Of a stretch of DNA of 64,000 nucleotides, positions 42,670-51,897 are shown one piece after another. The stretch is from assembly GCA_033763935.1 (NCBI GenBank), contig JANRJO010000085.1, forward strand, positions 16,713 to 80,712, written 5' to 3'. Each line of letters begins with the position of its first letter. The stretch's first letter is position 1. The DNA is from DALYJJ01 sp033763935. GTDB taxonomy: Bacteria > Acidobacteriota > Terriglobia > Bryobacterales > Bryobacteraceae. The notes under the pieces are model-generated. The model searched no databases. It was given only the letters and a program-made list of their open reading frames with translations, and was not told the origin of the DNA. The translations under genes were made by a program, and so were the position numbers.

Positions 42670-45287
42670 GGGAACAATCCCTTCCCGAGTCCCGGCAGCC
42701 GGTCAGCCAGAAGGAGAGTGGAGACGCGGTCCCAACCGGAGATCACCATGGAGCGCCCGTCGGGGGCGACGGCCAGGGATTCGGTCGTGAGGTCGGAGTC
42801 GAAGCCGGCGACCGGGCGGAGGCTCGCGGACGTGTCTTTGCCCGGAACAAAGTCCTGCTCAAAGACGCCATGCACGCCGCGCTCGTCCTGCCCGATAAAC
42901 AGGATGGCCTTGCCGTCCGGACGCCAGCGAGCACGGCCGATGACCACCGGTGTGCGCTTGCGGATGGGGCATCGAATCTCGAAGCCCTGGTCCACGCCAT
43001 CGTCCACGGTAACAACGCGAATGAGATTCAGCGCGGGTTTCGGGCTGGTGACGTAGAGCGCGTAGCGGCCGTCGGGCGATACTTCCGGGTTGAAATGTGT
43101 ACCGCCGACGAGGCTGGCGCCGTCGGAGCCGTCCGGGCGGATACGCCAGATTCCGCTTTTCGCGGGGTTGGCGGAGGCATACACGATCCAGCGTCCGTCG
43201 CGTGTCATGGTGGGGTTCTCGGCGTCCGCTCCGTCGCGTGTGATCTGCCGCGGCCGGCCGCCGTCGGCGTCGGCGAGGAACACTTCGAAGTGCCCGGCGC
43301 GGCTGGAGGTCCAGAGCAGCGATCGGCCGTCGGGCGTGAAAGCGGGATCGATGTCATCCGCTTCGTGGTCCGTGAGCCGGGTTACTTTGCCGGTGTCGAG
43401 CGTGATCTGCCAGAGATCGGTGTTGCCGCTGCGGTCGGAGGAGAAGGCTACCCGCGAGCCATCGGGCGAGAAGACCGGCTGGCGGTCCATACTGGTGCCG
43501 CGTGTGATCCAGGAAGCCGCGCCGCCGCCCTCCACGCGTCGGAGATTGCTGCGGGTGCCGACCGTATCGAACACCAGCGCTCCGGCGCGCAGAAGGTCGA
43601 TGCAAGCGCTGCGATGGGGCCAGTGGAGGGTCTCCAAGGTATCGGCGGTGAGGGAGTGGCGCACGACTTCGGAGAGCGTACCGACCATATAGTCGCCGCG
43701 GATGTAGACGACCTCGCTGCTCGACGGGAGCCATGCGAGGCCGCTGATGCCCATGTCGCGCCGGGTACTGTAGCGCCGGACGGTCCCGGCGAGGTCGGTC
43801 ACGTAGAAGCCGCTTCGGAAGCCTCCTTGAATAGCGCCGACGGCGGCGATCTTCGTACCGTCGGGGGACCAGCGGGGCATCTCGACGCGGGCGCCGGGAA
43901 GTTCGGTAAGGACGCGAGGGTTGGATCCGTCCGAGTCGACGACTCCGATGATGGAGCTCTCGCCTGAGGCATCGGCGCGCCAGCGGACGAAGGCGACGCG
44001 CTTTCCGTCCGGCGAGAAGTCGCCATTAATGGCGTCATCCAGGACACGCCGGGGTTCTCCGCCCAGCAACGGAACACGGAAAAGAGAAGTGCGGGTGCCT
44101 TCCGTCCGGGCGAAGAGCACGGTGGAGCCGTCCGGCGAGAACCGTGGTGAATCGTCGGGCCCCTCGGTGAGGGCGACCTCGCTGCCGTCGGCGAGCTGCT
44201 TGAGCCAAATGCGCGGCGTACCGTCGCGCTCCGAGATGAAGGCAACGGTACGGCCGTCTTGAGTGACGGCGGGCGAGGAATCGCGGCCCGAGTAGGTGAG
44301 ATAGCGGATCTGGGGAGGGGCGGGAGGTTTGCTGGGCAGAAGCCAGCGTCCGATGGCCGCGCCGGCGATAAGCCCGCAGGCGAGCGTGAGCGCAAGGCGT
44401 GTGCGACTGCGGCGGCGGCGCTGGCTGACGGGCATCAGCGAGGGGGACGAGCCGCTGCCGCCAGCGGCGGCCTCGAGCGCGAAGAGGACGTCCCGGGCGG
44501 AGTCGAAACGGTCCTCCGGGCGCTTTTCAATGCAGCGGTGCACCAGGCGTTCCAGGTTGGGGCTGGTGGGGATGGGCGCAGGCTCCGCACTGAGGATGAG
44601 GCTCATGGTCTCGACGGCGCTGCCGCAGTGGAAGGCGCGTTTGCCGCAGAGCATTTCATAGAGGATGAGCCCAAAGCTGAAGATGTCCGAGCGCGGCCCG
44701 GCCTCTTCGCCGCGCACCTGCTCGGGAGACATGTAGCCGACGGTCCCGAGGACCGTGCCGGGGTTGGTACTGATGGTGAGAGTCTCGTCGTTCGCGTGTG
44801 GGAAGCGTTCGGTGATGGAGGCCTTGGCGAGTCCGAAGTCGAGGATCTTGACCATGCCGTCCTTGGTGAGGAAGACGTTTTCGGGCTTCAGATCTCGATG
44901 GACGATGCCGTGGTGGTGGGCGGCGGAGAGGCCGCGCAGAATCTGCTGGGCGCAGTCGACCACGCGCCGCGGAGGTAGGGGGCCGCGCTCGAGAGCATCG
45001 CGCAGCGTTTGGCCTTCCAATAATTCGGTGACCAGGTAAGGCCGTCCCTCGGTGAGACCGGTGTCGTAGATCGCCAGGATGTTGGGGTGGTTCAGGGCGC
45101 CGGCGGTGCGCGCCTCGTGCTCGAAACGGCGCAGTCGCTCCTCATCCTGCGCCTGTGAACGAGGCAGGATCTTGATGGCGACATTTCGGCCCAAACGGGT
45201 ATCCTGCGCCTTCCAGACTTCAGACATACCGCCTTCCCCGATCTTCTCGAGGATCTGGAAGTGCGCCAGGCGATCGGAGCGTATCAT
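42666..45287 (-). CDS. Membrane Ser/Thr protein kinase with PD40 beta-propeller sensor
   Basis: An 873-aa PknB-like receptor kinase. Kinase domain residues 8-270: glycine loop KIGEGGMSEVWKA, K39 in VAIKILPR, HRDLKPEN (130-137), DFGLAKA (150-156). One TM helix lies at about 298-318, then a TolB/PD40 beta-propeller of about 550 residues with many repeats of the type SPDGSTVLFAR and FSPDGSRVAFSS. The propeller would face the periplasm. This fusion is common in Acidobacteriota. It sits between GH43 and adenosine deaminase genes in one operon. Confidence 0.94.
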   Translation of the reverse strand: MIRSDRLAHFQILEKIGEGGMSEVWKAQDTRLGRNVAIKILPRSQAQDEERLRRFEHEARTAGALNHPNILAIYDTGLTEGRPYLVTELLEGQTLRDALERGPLPPRRVVDCAQQILRGLSAAHHHGIVHRDLKPENVFLTKDGMVKILDFGLAKASITERFPHANDETLTISTNPGTVLGTVGYMSPEQVRGEEAGPRSDIFSFGLILYEMLCGKRAFHCGSAVETMSLILSAEPAPIPTSPNLERLVHRCIEKRPEDRFDSARDVLFALEAAAGGSGSSPSLMPVSQRRRRSRTRLALTLACGLIAGAAIGRWLLPSKPPAPPQIRYLTYSGRDSSPAVTQDGRTVAFISERDGTPRIWLKQLADGSEVALTEGPDDSPRFSPDGSTVLFARTEGTRTSLFRVPLLGGEPRRVLDDAINGDFSPDGKRVAFVRWRADASGESSIIGVVDSDGSNPRVLTELPGARVEMPRWSPDGTKIAAVGAIQGGFRSGFYVTDLAGTVRRYSTRRDMGISGLAWLPSSSEVVYIRGDYMVGTLSEVVRHSLTADTLETLHWPHRSACIDLLRAGALVFDTVGTRSNLRRVEGGGAASWITRGTSMDRQPVFSPDGSRVAFSSDRSGNTDLWQITLDTGKVTRLTDHEADDIDPAFTPDGRSLLWTSSRAGHFEVFLADADGGRPRQITRDGADAENPTMTRDGRWIVYASANPAKSGIWRIRPDGSDGASLVGGTHFNPEVSPDGRYALYVTSPKPALNLIRVVTVDDGVDQGFEIRCPIRKRTPVVIGRARWRPDGKAILFIGQDERGVHGVFEQDFVPGKDTSASLRPVAGFDSDLTTESLAVAPDGRSMVISGWDRVSTLLLADRLPGLGKGLFP

Positions 45288-45308
45288 CTGGCGTAGGTGC
45301 TGGGGCGA

Positions 45309-46772
45309 TTATTGCACACGGAACGCTTCGAACCGGACGGAGGCGGAGGGAGTGCCCCCGGCGATGAGCGCCATGCGTGTCGCGAGGTCCCACGGCGGTA
45401 GGTGTTCGCCTCGAAGCTGCGGCTTGATCTCCTGCCAGGAGCCGGAGCCGCGGCGGTAGGCAAACTCGAACCGGCGTCCCTCGACGGCGCGCATGCGGAG
45501 TTCGACATGGCGGCCGTTGGGCAGGGGCGCTTCAGCGAGAGTTGCGGTCTGGCCGTTCTCGCGGCGTTCGAGGCGGATCTTCCCGCCGCTGACGAACACA
45601 CCGGCAAAGTTGCGATGGTTGCCGTAGGCAGCGAGGCCGGCGGTCTCGGAACCGGTCACGGATTGGGCGTCGAGGCGGACGGTGGTGACGTAGTCGGCGG
45701 TGACCGGGCGGCGGGCGATGACCGCTTCAGCGAGGTCGCTTCCCTGCCCGGCGGTGATTTCGATGCGTTCCTTGTTCAGCGCGAGGTTGCCGCGACGGTC
45801 GAAAGGCCATTGCCACTCTTCGGAGGCGCGCGGGGGCTTGGGCGCCTTTGACGAGACCCCGCGGCCCGCGTTGATCGATGGCCACCCGTCCTCGTTCCAT
45901 GTCACTTCGTCGAGCACCCCCTGGCGGCCGACGTAGACCCAGTCCTTGGCGTCGTAGGCGTGATACAGGAGGTAGTGCTTGCCGTCCCCGGCTTCGACAA
46001 TGCTGCCGTGGCCCGGGCACTTCCACTGGTCATTGCCCTGGATCAGAGGATTGCCCTTGTACTTCTCGTAGGGGCCGAGCAGTTTTCGGCTGCGGGCGAC
46101 GCCGAAGGCATAATCGCACTTGACGCCGCAGCAGCCGGCGCCGGAGTAGAAGAGGTAAAACCAGTCGCCGCGCTTCACGAAGAAGGGACCTTCGACGAGT
46201 TGGCCTTCCCAGGGCTGGTCATTACGAATGAGTTCGACGGGCTTGCCTGTGAGTTTCAAACCATCGCCGGATAGGCGCTGCGCCCAGATGGGAGTGGGCA
46301 GGCGTTTGCTGTTGCCGTCCTCTTTCCAGATGAGATAGCGGACGCCGTCTTCGGCCGTGAAGGGGACCGCATCGATCGACCCGACTTCCTGGCAGACCAT
46401 CGGCCCGTGGTCAGTCCACGGTCCAATTGGTTTCGGCGCCGTGGCGACGGCAACGCAGAGAGGACCTTCGCGGCGCTTCGCGGTGTAGTAGACGAAGAAC
46501 TTGCCGTTGTGCTCGGCGAGTTCCGGAGCCCAGAAGTTGGTCTCAGCCCACTTCGGCCGCAGTTGGAAGATTGCACCCTCGGTGGTCCAGGTTCTCAAAT
46601 CCGTCGACCGAAGGAGCGGAAAGATGGGAGCCCACTGAGAAGTCGTCGCCGTCGCCCAGTACTCGCGGTGAACGCGCATGACGGAAGGGTCGGGATAATC
46701 GCCGGGAAGGACGGGGTTGTGCTGTGCGGCAGAGATAGCCGCAAGGGCGAGGGCCAGGACGAGTGACTTCAC
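45309..46772 (-). CDS. Secreted GH43 glycoside hydrolase
   Basis: A 487-aa enzyme with a signal peptide (residues 1-16) and a five-bladed GH43 propeller. The catalytic base is likely D28 in PGDYPDPSVM, the transition-state Asp in VGSIDAVPF, and the acid Glu in LVEGPFFVKRGDWFYLFYSG. A C-terminal beta-sandwich (about 330-487) resembles the accessory domain of beta-xylosidases. It probably cleaves arabinosides or xylosides outside the cytoplasm. Divergent from the GH2 gene with only 47 bases between them, so the two may share control. Confidence 0.9.
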   Translation of the reverse strand: MKSLVLALALAAISAAQHNPVLPGDYPDPSVMRVHREYWATATTSQWAPIFPLLRSTDLRTWTTEGAIFQLRPKWAETNFWAPELAEHNGKFFVYYTAKRREGPLCVAVATAPKPIGPWTDHGPMVCQEVGSIDAVPFTAEDGVRYLIWKEDGNSKRLPTPIWAQRLSGDGLKLTGKPVELIRNDQPWEGQLVEGPFFVKRGDWFYLFYSGAGCCGVKCDYAFGVARSRKLLGPYEKYKGNPLIQGNDQWKCPGHGSIVEAGDGKHYLLYHAYDAKDWVYVGRQGVLDEVTWNEDGWPSINAGRGVSSKAPKPPRASEEWQWPFDRRGNLALNKERIEITAGQGSDLAEAVIARRPVTADYVTTVRLDAQSVTGSETAGLAAYGNHRNFAGVFVSGGKIRLERRENGQTATLAEAPLPNGRHVELRMRAVEGRRFEFAYRRGSGSWQEIKPQLRGEHLPPWDLATRMALIAGGTPSASVRFEAFRVQ

Positions 46773-46819
46773 AAACCCATGATGCTACTTTCGGCTGCAC
46801 GCCGTGATACAACGGGATC

Positions 46820-49800
46820 GTGCGAATAACAGGTATCCAAGTCCTAATCCTTATCGCACTCACGGCCGGCGCGCAGACGCGGCCCGAGTGGGACGATCCG
46901 GCGGTGATCCAGGTGGGCGCGGAGAAGCCCCACGCGACGCAGACGATTCTCGACGGAACGTGGCGGCAGAGCCTGAACGGACAGTGGAAGTTCCACCTGG
47001 CGCCGCGACCGGCGGAGCGGCCGGCCGGCTTCGAGCGCGTGGGCTATGACGACGGCGCATGGAAGAGAGTCCCGGTACCGTCGGTGTGGCAGCTCTACAC
47101 GAGCGATCCCCCGATTTATACGAACATCATTTATCCGTGGAAGCAGGACCCTCGGGCGGCGCCTTCGGTACCGAAGGAGAACCACCCGGTGGGATCGTAC
47201 CGCCGGACGTTTACGGTGCCAGAGGGCTGGAATGGGCGCGAGATCTTCTTACACTTCGCGGGCGTCGATTCCGCGTTCTATGTCTACCTGAATGGGGAGA
47301 AGATCGGGTACAGCGAAGACAGCCGCACGCCGGCCGAGTTCAACGTCACGAAGCGGGTGAAGCCGGGCGCGAACACCCTGGCCGTCGAGATTTACCGCTA
47401 CGGGGATGGGGCGTTCTTGGAAGACCAGGATATGTGGCGGATGAGCGGCATGTATCGCGAGGTGTTTCTCTGGAGCGCGCCGACGCGGCACATCCGCGAT
47501 TTCGAGGTGCAGACGCTGCTCGACGGCGCCTACTCTGACGCGGAGATGCGGGTTGCCTACGACATTGCCGAGTATGATGCCGCCGCGCCCGCAGCCGAGT
47601 TACGGGCGGAGCTGTTGGACGCTGCGGGGAAGCGTGTGTGGGAGAAGACGGCGAAGGCGGCCGCGGGACCGGGCGTAGTGAGCGGGATGATCGCCAAGCC
47701 AGCGAAGTGGACTGCGGAGACGCCGTACCTCTACCGGCTGCGGTTGTCGCTGATCGCCGAAGGCGGACGCGAGTTGGAAACGATGAGCGCCAACGTCGGA
47801 TTCCGCAAGGTAGAGGTGAAGGGCGCGCGGCTGCTGGTGAACGGCAAGGCCATCGTGCTGAAGGGAGTGAACCGGCACGAGCATTCGCCGGACACGGTGA
47901 AGGTGGTGTCGCGCGAGCTGATGCAGAAGGACGTCGAGCTGATGAAGCGGTTCAACATCAATGCCGTCCGTACGGCCCACTACCCGAACCACCCGGATTG
48001 GTACGACCTCTGCGACCGGTACGGTCTGTATGTCATCGACGAGGCCAACATTGAAACCCACCACTACGGAAACGACAAGAACAACCGGTTAGCGAATGAC
48101 CCGGCGTGGAAGGAGGCGCATCTCGACCGGATACGGAGGATGGTGGAGCGCGACAAGAACCACGCATCGATCATCATCTGGTCCATGGGGAACGAGTCGG
48201 GCGACGGGCCGAACTTCACCGCCGGCTACCAGTACCTGAAGCAGCGCGATCCCTCGCGGCCGGTCCACTACGAGGGAAGCAGTTCGATGCGGGGCGCGAA
48301 CTTCGATATCAACTCGTTCATGTATCCGACGCCCGAGGAAACCAAGAGGAACGCCGAGCGCCGTTCGGACATCCCGCTGATTCTTTGCGAGTACACGCAC
48401 GCGATGGGGAACTCAAACGGCGGGCTCCAGCATTACTGGGACCTGTTCTTCAGCGGCGGGAACATGCAGGGTGCGTTCGTGTGGGACTGGGTGGACCAGG
48501 GCATTCGGCAGCCCTTGCCGGCCGAGTATCAGAAACCCGGCGGGCCGAAGACGTTCCTGGCGTACGGCGGCTGGTGGGAAGACAAGCTGGGCATTCGCAA
48601 CGACAACAACTTCTGCCAGAACGGGCTGGTGGGCGCCGACCGCAACCCGCATCCGGGCTTGTACGCCCTGCACTACGTGCACCGGCCCATCACGGTGGCG
48701 CCGCTGGACCTGAAGAAGATGAAGGTGCGGGTGAAGAACCGCTTCGACTTCCTGAATGCAGGGGATGAGGCGGAGATTCGGATGGAGGTGCGGGGGGCGG
48801 GTGCGCTGGCGAGCAGCGCGACGGTCGCGATCCCGAGCCTGGCGCCGGGGGCGGAGACGGAGCTAACTCTGCCCACGCCCATGTTCAAGCCTCAGCCCGG
48901 CGTCGAGTATTTCCTCAACCTCAGCGTGGTGACGAAGAAGTCGTCCTCGTATGCGTCGAAGGGCCACGAGATCGGCTGGGAACAGTTCCAGCTACCGGCC
49001 TTTGAGCCGGGGCCGAAGTGGGCTCCGACGGGTGCGGCAGTGAAAGCAGCGGGTAACCTGCGGTTCACCGGCGACGGGTTTACCGTGGCCTTCGACAGGG
49101 CGACCGGCGCGATTAGCGAGTACACGTACAGGGGGACCAAGCTCCTGGAGCGGGGCCCGCAGCCTGACTTCTGGCGCGCGATGACGGACAATGACCGCGG
49201 TGGCTGGAAGGGCGTCGCGCGGGACTGGGGGCGATCGGGAAGCATGAACTTCACGGCCTGGAAGGACGTGAAGTGGACAGTTGCCGAGGTGAAGGACGCG
49301 TTGCCGCGAGTGACCTTCAGCGGTCCTGTGTCGCCGGGCGGCGGCACGTACACGCTCGCCTACACGATTCAGCCGACCGGGGAGATCTTTGTTGAAGCCT
49401 CCTATCAACCGGGCAAGCAGGCGGCAGCGATGATGCCGCGTTTCGGGACGGAGTTACTGGTTGCGCCGGGGTTAGAGAACGTTCGGTGGTTCGGCCGCGG
49501 GCCGCGTCCCACATATCCCGATCGGGCGTTTGAGCGCATCGGCGTTTACTCAGGAACGGTAGACGAGCAATGGGTGGAGTATTCGCGGCCGCAGGAGAAC
49601 GCGTACAAGTGGGACACGCGGTGGGTGGCCCTGACCAATGCCCAAGGGGTGGGACTGCTGGCGCGCGCGGCCGGTCCCGAGACGATGGGTTTCAGCGTCT
49701 ATCACTACAGCAAGAAAGACATCGAAGACGCTGATTACACGTTCAAGCTGAAGCGGCGCCCGGAGGTTTACCTCAACCTCGACAAGATGCAGATGGGCGT

Positions 49801-49942
49801 TGGCGGAGTCGATAGTTGGAGTCAGAACGCGTTCCCCCTGGAGCCGTACCGCATCTCTCCGCAGCAGGCGCACACGTTCCGCTATCGCTTGACTCCGGTC
49901 AGCGGGGATTATACAAATCGGTTGAGGGATCGTATCGAATGA
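46820..49942 (+). CDS. lacZ: Exported GH2 beta-galactosidase (LacZ type)
   Basis: A 1040-aa five-domain LacZ-type enzyme. A GTG start gives a signal-like N-terminus (RITGIQVLILIALTAGAQ). The TIM barrel has GVNRHEHSPD, NAVRTAHYPN and VIDEANIETH; the acid/base is E459 in MGNESGDG and the nucleophile E524 in LCEYTHAMGNS. The C-terminal small-chain domain (about 760-1035) ends in HTFRYRL. It should hydrolyse beta-galactosides or a related linkage in the periplasm or outside. The start overlaps nothing; its stop overlaps the next small gene (ATGA). Confidence 0.93.
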   Translation: MRITGIQVLILIALTAGAQTRPEWDDPAVIQVGAEKPHATQTILDGTWRQSLNGQWKFHLAPRPAERPAGFERVGYDDGAWKRVPVPSVWQLYTSDPPIYTNIIYPWKQDPRAAPSVPKENHPVGSYRRTFTVPEGWNGREIFLHFAGVDSAFYVYLNGEKIGYSEDSRTPAEFNVTKRVKPGANTLAVEIYRYGDGAFLEDQDMWRMSGMYREVFLWSAPTRHIRDFEVQTLLDGAYSDAEMRVAYDIAEYDAAAPAAELRAELLDAAGKRVWEKTAKAAAGPGVVSGMIAKPAKWTAETPYLYRLRLSLIAEGGRELETMSANVGFRKVEVKGARLLVNGKAIVLKGVNRHEHSPDTVKVVSRELMQKDVELMKRFNINAVRTAHYPNHPDWYDLCDRYGLYVIDEANIETHHYGNDKNNRLANDPAWKEAHLDRIRRMVERDKNHASIIIWSMGNESGDGPNFTAGYQYLKQRDPSRPVHYEGSSSMRGANFDINSFMYPTPEETKRNAERRSDIPLILCEYTHAMGNSNGGLQHYWDLFFSGGNMQGAFVWDWVDQGIRQPLPAEYQKPGGPKTFLAYGGWWEDKLGIRNDNNFCQNGLVGADRNPHPGLYALHYVHRPITVAPLDLKKMKVRVKNRFDFLNAGDEAEIRMEVRGAGALASSATVAIPSLAPGAETELTLPTPMFKPQPGVEYFLNLSVVTKKSSSYASKGHEIGWEQFQLPAFEPGPKWAPTGAAVKAAGNLRFTGDGFTVAFDRATGAISEYTYRGTKLLERGPQPDFWRAMTDNDRGGWKGVARDWGRSGSMNFTAWKDVKWTVAEVKDALPRVTFSGPVSPGGGTYTLAYTIQPTGEIFVEASYQPGKQAAAMMPRFGTELLVAPGLENVRWFGRGPRPTYPDRAFERIGVYSGTVDEQWVEYSRPQENAYKWDTRWVALTNAQGVGLLARAAGPETMGFSVYHYSKKDIEDADYTFKLKRRPEVYLNLDKMQMGVGGVDSWSQNAFPLEPYRISPQQAHTFRYRLTPVSGDYTNRLRDRIE

Positions 49943-50253
49943 AGACGCTCCTGTTACTTGCGATGGCCTGCCCGCCGGCCCTGGCGAGCCAGTGCGCGAT
50001 ACCGCTGCGGACGCTGCCCGTCGAGCCGCCGCCGAATTCCCGCACTCTGACGCCGGATGTTTCGAAGATGGCGCCGATGCCGGAACCCGCACTGCCAGCA
50101 CCGCCGTGCGCGGTGCCCGGCCGGCCCCTCCTCGCGCATCAGTTACCGCGCGAGCGGGATCCTCGGGAGTGGCTCCTGCGGCGACAAACTGCGCCGAGGC
50201 CGGCGCTGAAACTCGTGGACCCGCTCCCTGGCCCGATCGAAGACAAGAAGTAG
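49939..50253 (+). CDS. Small exported proline-rich protein
   Basis: A 104-aa protein I do not recognise. It has a probable signal peptide (MKTLLLLAMACPPALAS), then a Pro-rich chain with three Cys. Its ATG overlaps the beta-galactosidase stop by four bases (ATGA), which supports translation. A longer reading frame upstream lies inside the GH2 gene and is not needed. The product could be a periplasmic companion of the GH2 enzyme; no function can be assigned. Confidence 0.6.
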   Translation: MKTLLLLAMACPPALASQCAIPLRTLPVEPPPNSRTLTPDVSKMAPMPEPALPAPPCAVPGRPLLAHQLPRERDPREWLLRRQTAPRPALKLVDPLPGPIEDKK

Positions 50254-50364
50254 ATTCCACCGGAGAACGGGAAGAACTTACACAGTAGGGCGGCTCAAAC
50301 CCGTGTGAATCGGCTCCTCCCGGGGGCTGGCACTTCTCGTGCCGTGGCTTGGGCGGGAGCTTCC

Positions 50365-50787
50365 ATGAACGAATACAACGAGAAGAACAATCTGACTCCG
50401 GTGCTCGCCATCGTGGGCGGCGCCGCGCTAGGGCTGGGCATCGCGTACCAGTTGAGCTCGGACGAGGGGAAGCGGCGGGGACGCAAGCTCTTCGACAAAG
50501 CCAAGTCGTACGGCGAGCTGTTCACCGAAGAGACGGGCAAGCGGGTGGACGTACATCCGAACGATCAGGGCGCGCTGAATCTTGGCCTGCTGCTGTTGGG
50601 CGGCGCGCTGGCGCTCTTCGGGTTGCGGCGGCACGACGGGACGGGAACGGCGGCAATGACACTCGGTATTGCGTTGCTTGGCAAATCGAGCCCGCGGGTA
50701 CGTTCGATCGTCAAGAGCCCCTTGGTGGCGCATACGGTGCCTGCGCTCAAGGGATGGGCGGCGGGCAAGAGGAACCCGGGGCGATGA
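50365..50787 (+). CDS. Small membrane protein of unknown function
   Basis: A 140-aa protein with two or three hydrophobic segments (residues 12-26 and 73-108) separated by a charged stretch (DEGKRRGRKLFDKAKSYGE), reminiscent of YtxH-like small stress proteins, although similarity is not firm. The ATG at 50365 follows a GGGAG ribosome site; an earlier in-frame start at 50305 is less likely. It overlaps the next small gene by four bases. Confidence 0.6.
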   Translation: MNEYNEKNNLTPVLAIVGGAALGLGIAYQLSSDEGKRRGRKLFDKAKSYGELFTEETGKRVDVHPNDQGALNLGLLLLGGALALFGLRRHDGTGTAAMTLGIALLGKSSPRVRSIVKSPLVAHTVPALKGWAAGKRNPGR

Positions 50788-51071
50788 AGAACCTCAAGAA
50801 GACGCCGGCGCCGGCGCCGGAACTGAGCGACGAGGAGATCAACGAACGGCAGACGGCGCCGGAAGGGCAGACGTCGATCAAGCGGGGCATGAAGTCGGAC
50901 GCGCAGAAGCGGGAGGCGTCGCGACCGGAGTACGACGCATCGCCGGGAGCGAAGCCGAAGCCCGGCGCGCATGGCGATCCGACTCACAAGCCTGCGCGAG
51001 GATCCGACAACCGGCTCGGCGACGAAGGAGCGCCGGAGGAAGAGCCGTTGGACGGCGGGGCTGCGGGCTGA
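50784..51071 (+). CDS. Small hydrophilic disordered protein
   Basis: A 95-aa, strongly charged, Pro/Ala/Gly-rich protein without hydrophobic segments (MKNLKKTPAPAPELSDEEIN at the start). It starts at an ATGA overlap with the membrane protein gene, which supports expression. The composition suggests an intrinsically disordered stress-type protein. Its last 88 bases overlap the convergent CPBP protease gene on the other strand. No family is recognised. Confidence 0.5.
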   Translation: MKNLKKTPAPAPELSDEEINERQTAPEGQTSIKRGMKSDAQKREASRPEYDASPGAKPKPGAHGDPTHKPARGSDNRLGDEGAPEEEPLDGGAAG

Positions 51072-51886
51072 AGCAGGACGGAGGGACGCCGCTCGACCGG
51101 CGCCTTCCACACGAACAGGAACCAAGTCAGGAAGGCGAAGGTGGTCAAGAGTCCCCCTTCGGGGCCATAGCGTCCGCCGCTCCAGATCTCGTCCATCGTG
51201 TACTGCAAGCGGACCGGGAACAGTTCGAGTTGATAGCCGCTGAGCGTCGCGCCGGTAAGGGCGAGCATCAGGTTCCATCCGAAGTGCATGCCGATGGCGA
51301 ACCAGAGTTCGCCGGTGCGGTAGACGGCAGCGGCGAGGGCGAGTCCGGCGAGGACGGTGTTGGTGATGGAAGCCCACGAGGCCGCGGTGTTGCCAAGGTG
51401 CCCCATGCCGAAGAGGACGGACGTGAGCAGCGCCGCCGGCCAGAAGCGAATCAGGCGAGCGAGGATGAGCAAGAGGTAGCCGCGGGTCAGCAGTTCCTCG
51501 CCCGCGGCGGCGCCGGCAAGAACCGGCACATAATAGGCGGGTTCCGGTTGGGCGGGCACGAACTCCGCGGCGGGCGTGGCGGCGGGCAGGAGCGTAACCA
51601 ACCCCGCCATTGCCAGGCCGCCGAGAAGTCCCCACACCGTGTTGCGCGTGCTCCAGTACAGACCCGCATCCCAGACCGATAAACCCTCAAACAGCCTCAT
51701 ACAAATCCAGGTGGCGGCGAAGGCGGTGAGGGCGAGCACAGCGGTTTGAATCTCCGCGGGGACACCCAGCCAGGCGAGCGCGACACTGACAGCCGAAGAG
51801 AGCAGCACGGCGGCGAGCAGGAAGGTGGCCGCCTTGCCGATGGTGAAGAGGGCGGCGAAGAGGCGGTCACGGAAGGGCGGGGACAT
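50984..51886 (-). CDS. CPBP-family intramembrane metalloprotease
   Basis: A 300-aa polytopic membrane protein (about eight helices) of the CAAX-protease/bacteriocin-processing family. Motif 1 is GEELLTRG (E130, E131, R135), motif 2 is FGMGH (H163) and motif 3 is MHFGWN (H201, N205). These are the proposed zinc and catalytic residues. The substrate is unknown; such proteins process prenylated proteins or peptides or serve in immunity. The last 30 residues are a low-complexity tail that overlaps the small gene on the other strand. Confidence 0.85.
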   Translation of the reverse strand: MSPPFRDRLFAALFTIGKAATFLLAAVLLSSAVSVALAWLGVPAEIQTAVLALTAFAATWICMRLFEGLSVWDAGLYWSTRNTVWGLLGGLAMAGLVTLLPAATPAAEFVPAQPEPAYYVPVLAGAAAGEELLTRGYLLLILARLIRFWPAALLTSVLFGMGHLGNTAASWASITNTVLAGLALAAAVYRTGELWFAIGMHFGWNLMLALTGATLSGYQLELFPVRLQYTMDEIWSGGRYGPEGGLLTTFAFLTWFLFVWKAPVERRPSVLLQPAAPPSNGSSSGAPSSPSRLSDPRAGL

Positions 51887-51897
51887 AGAATTAGAGT

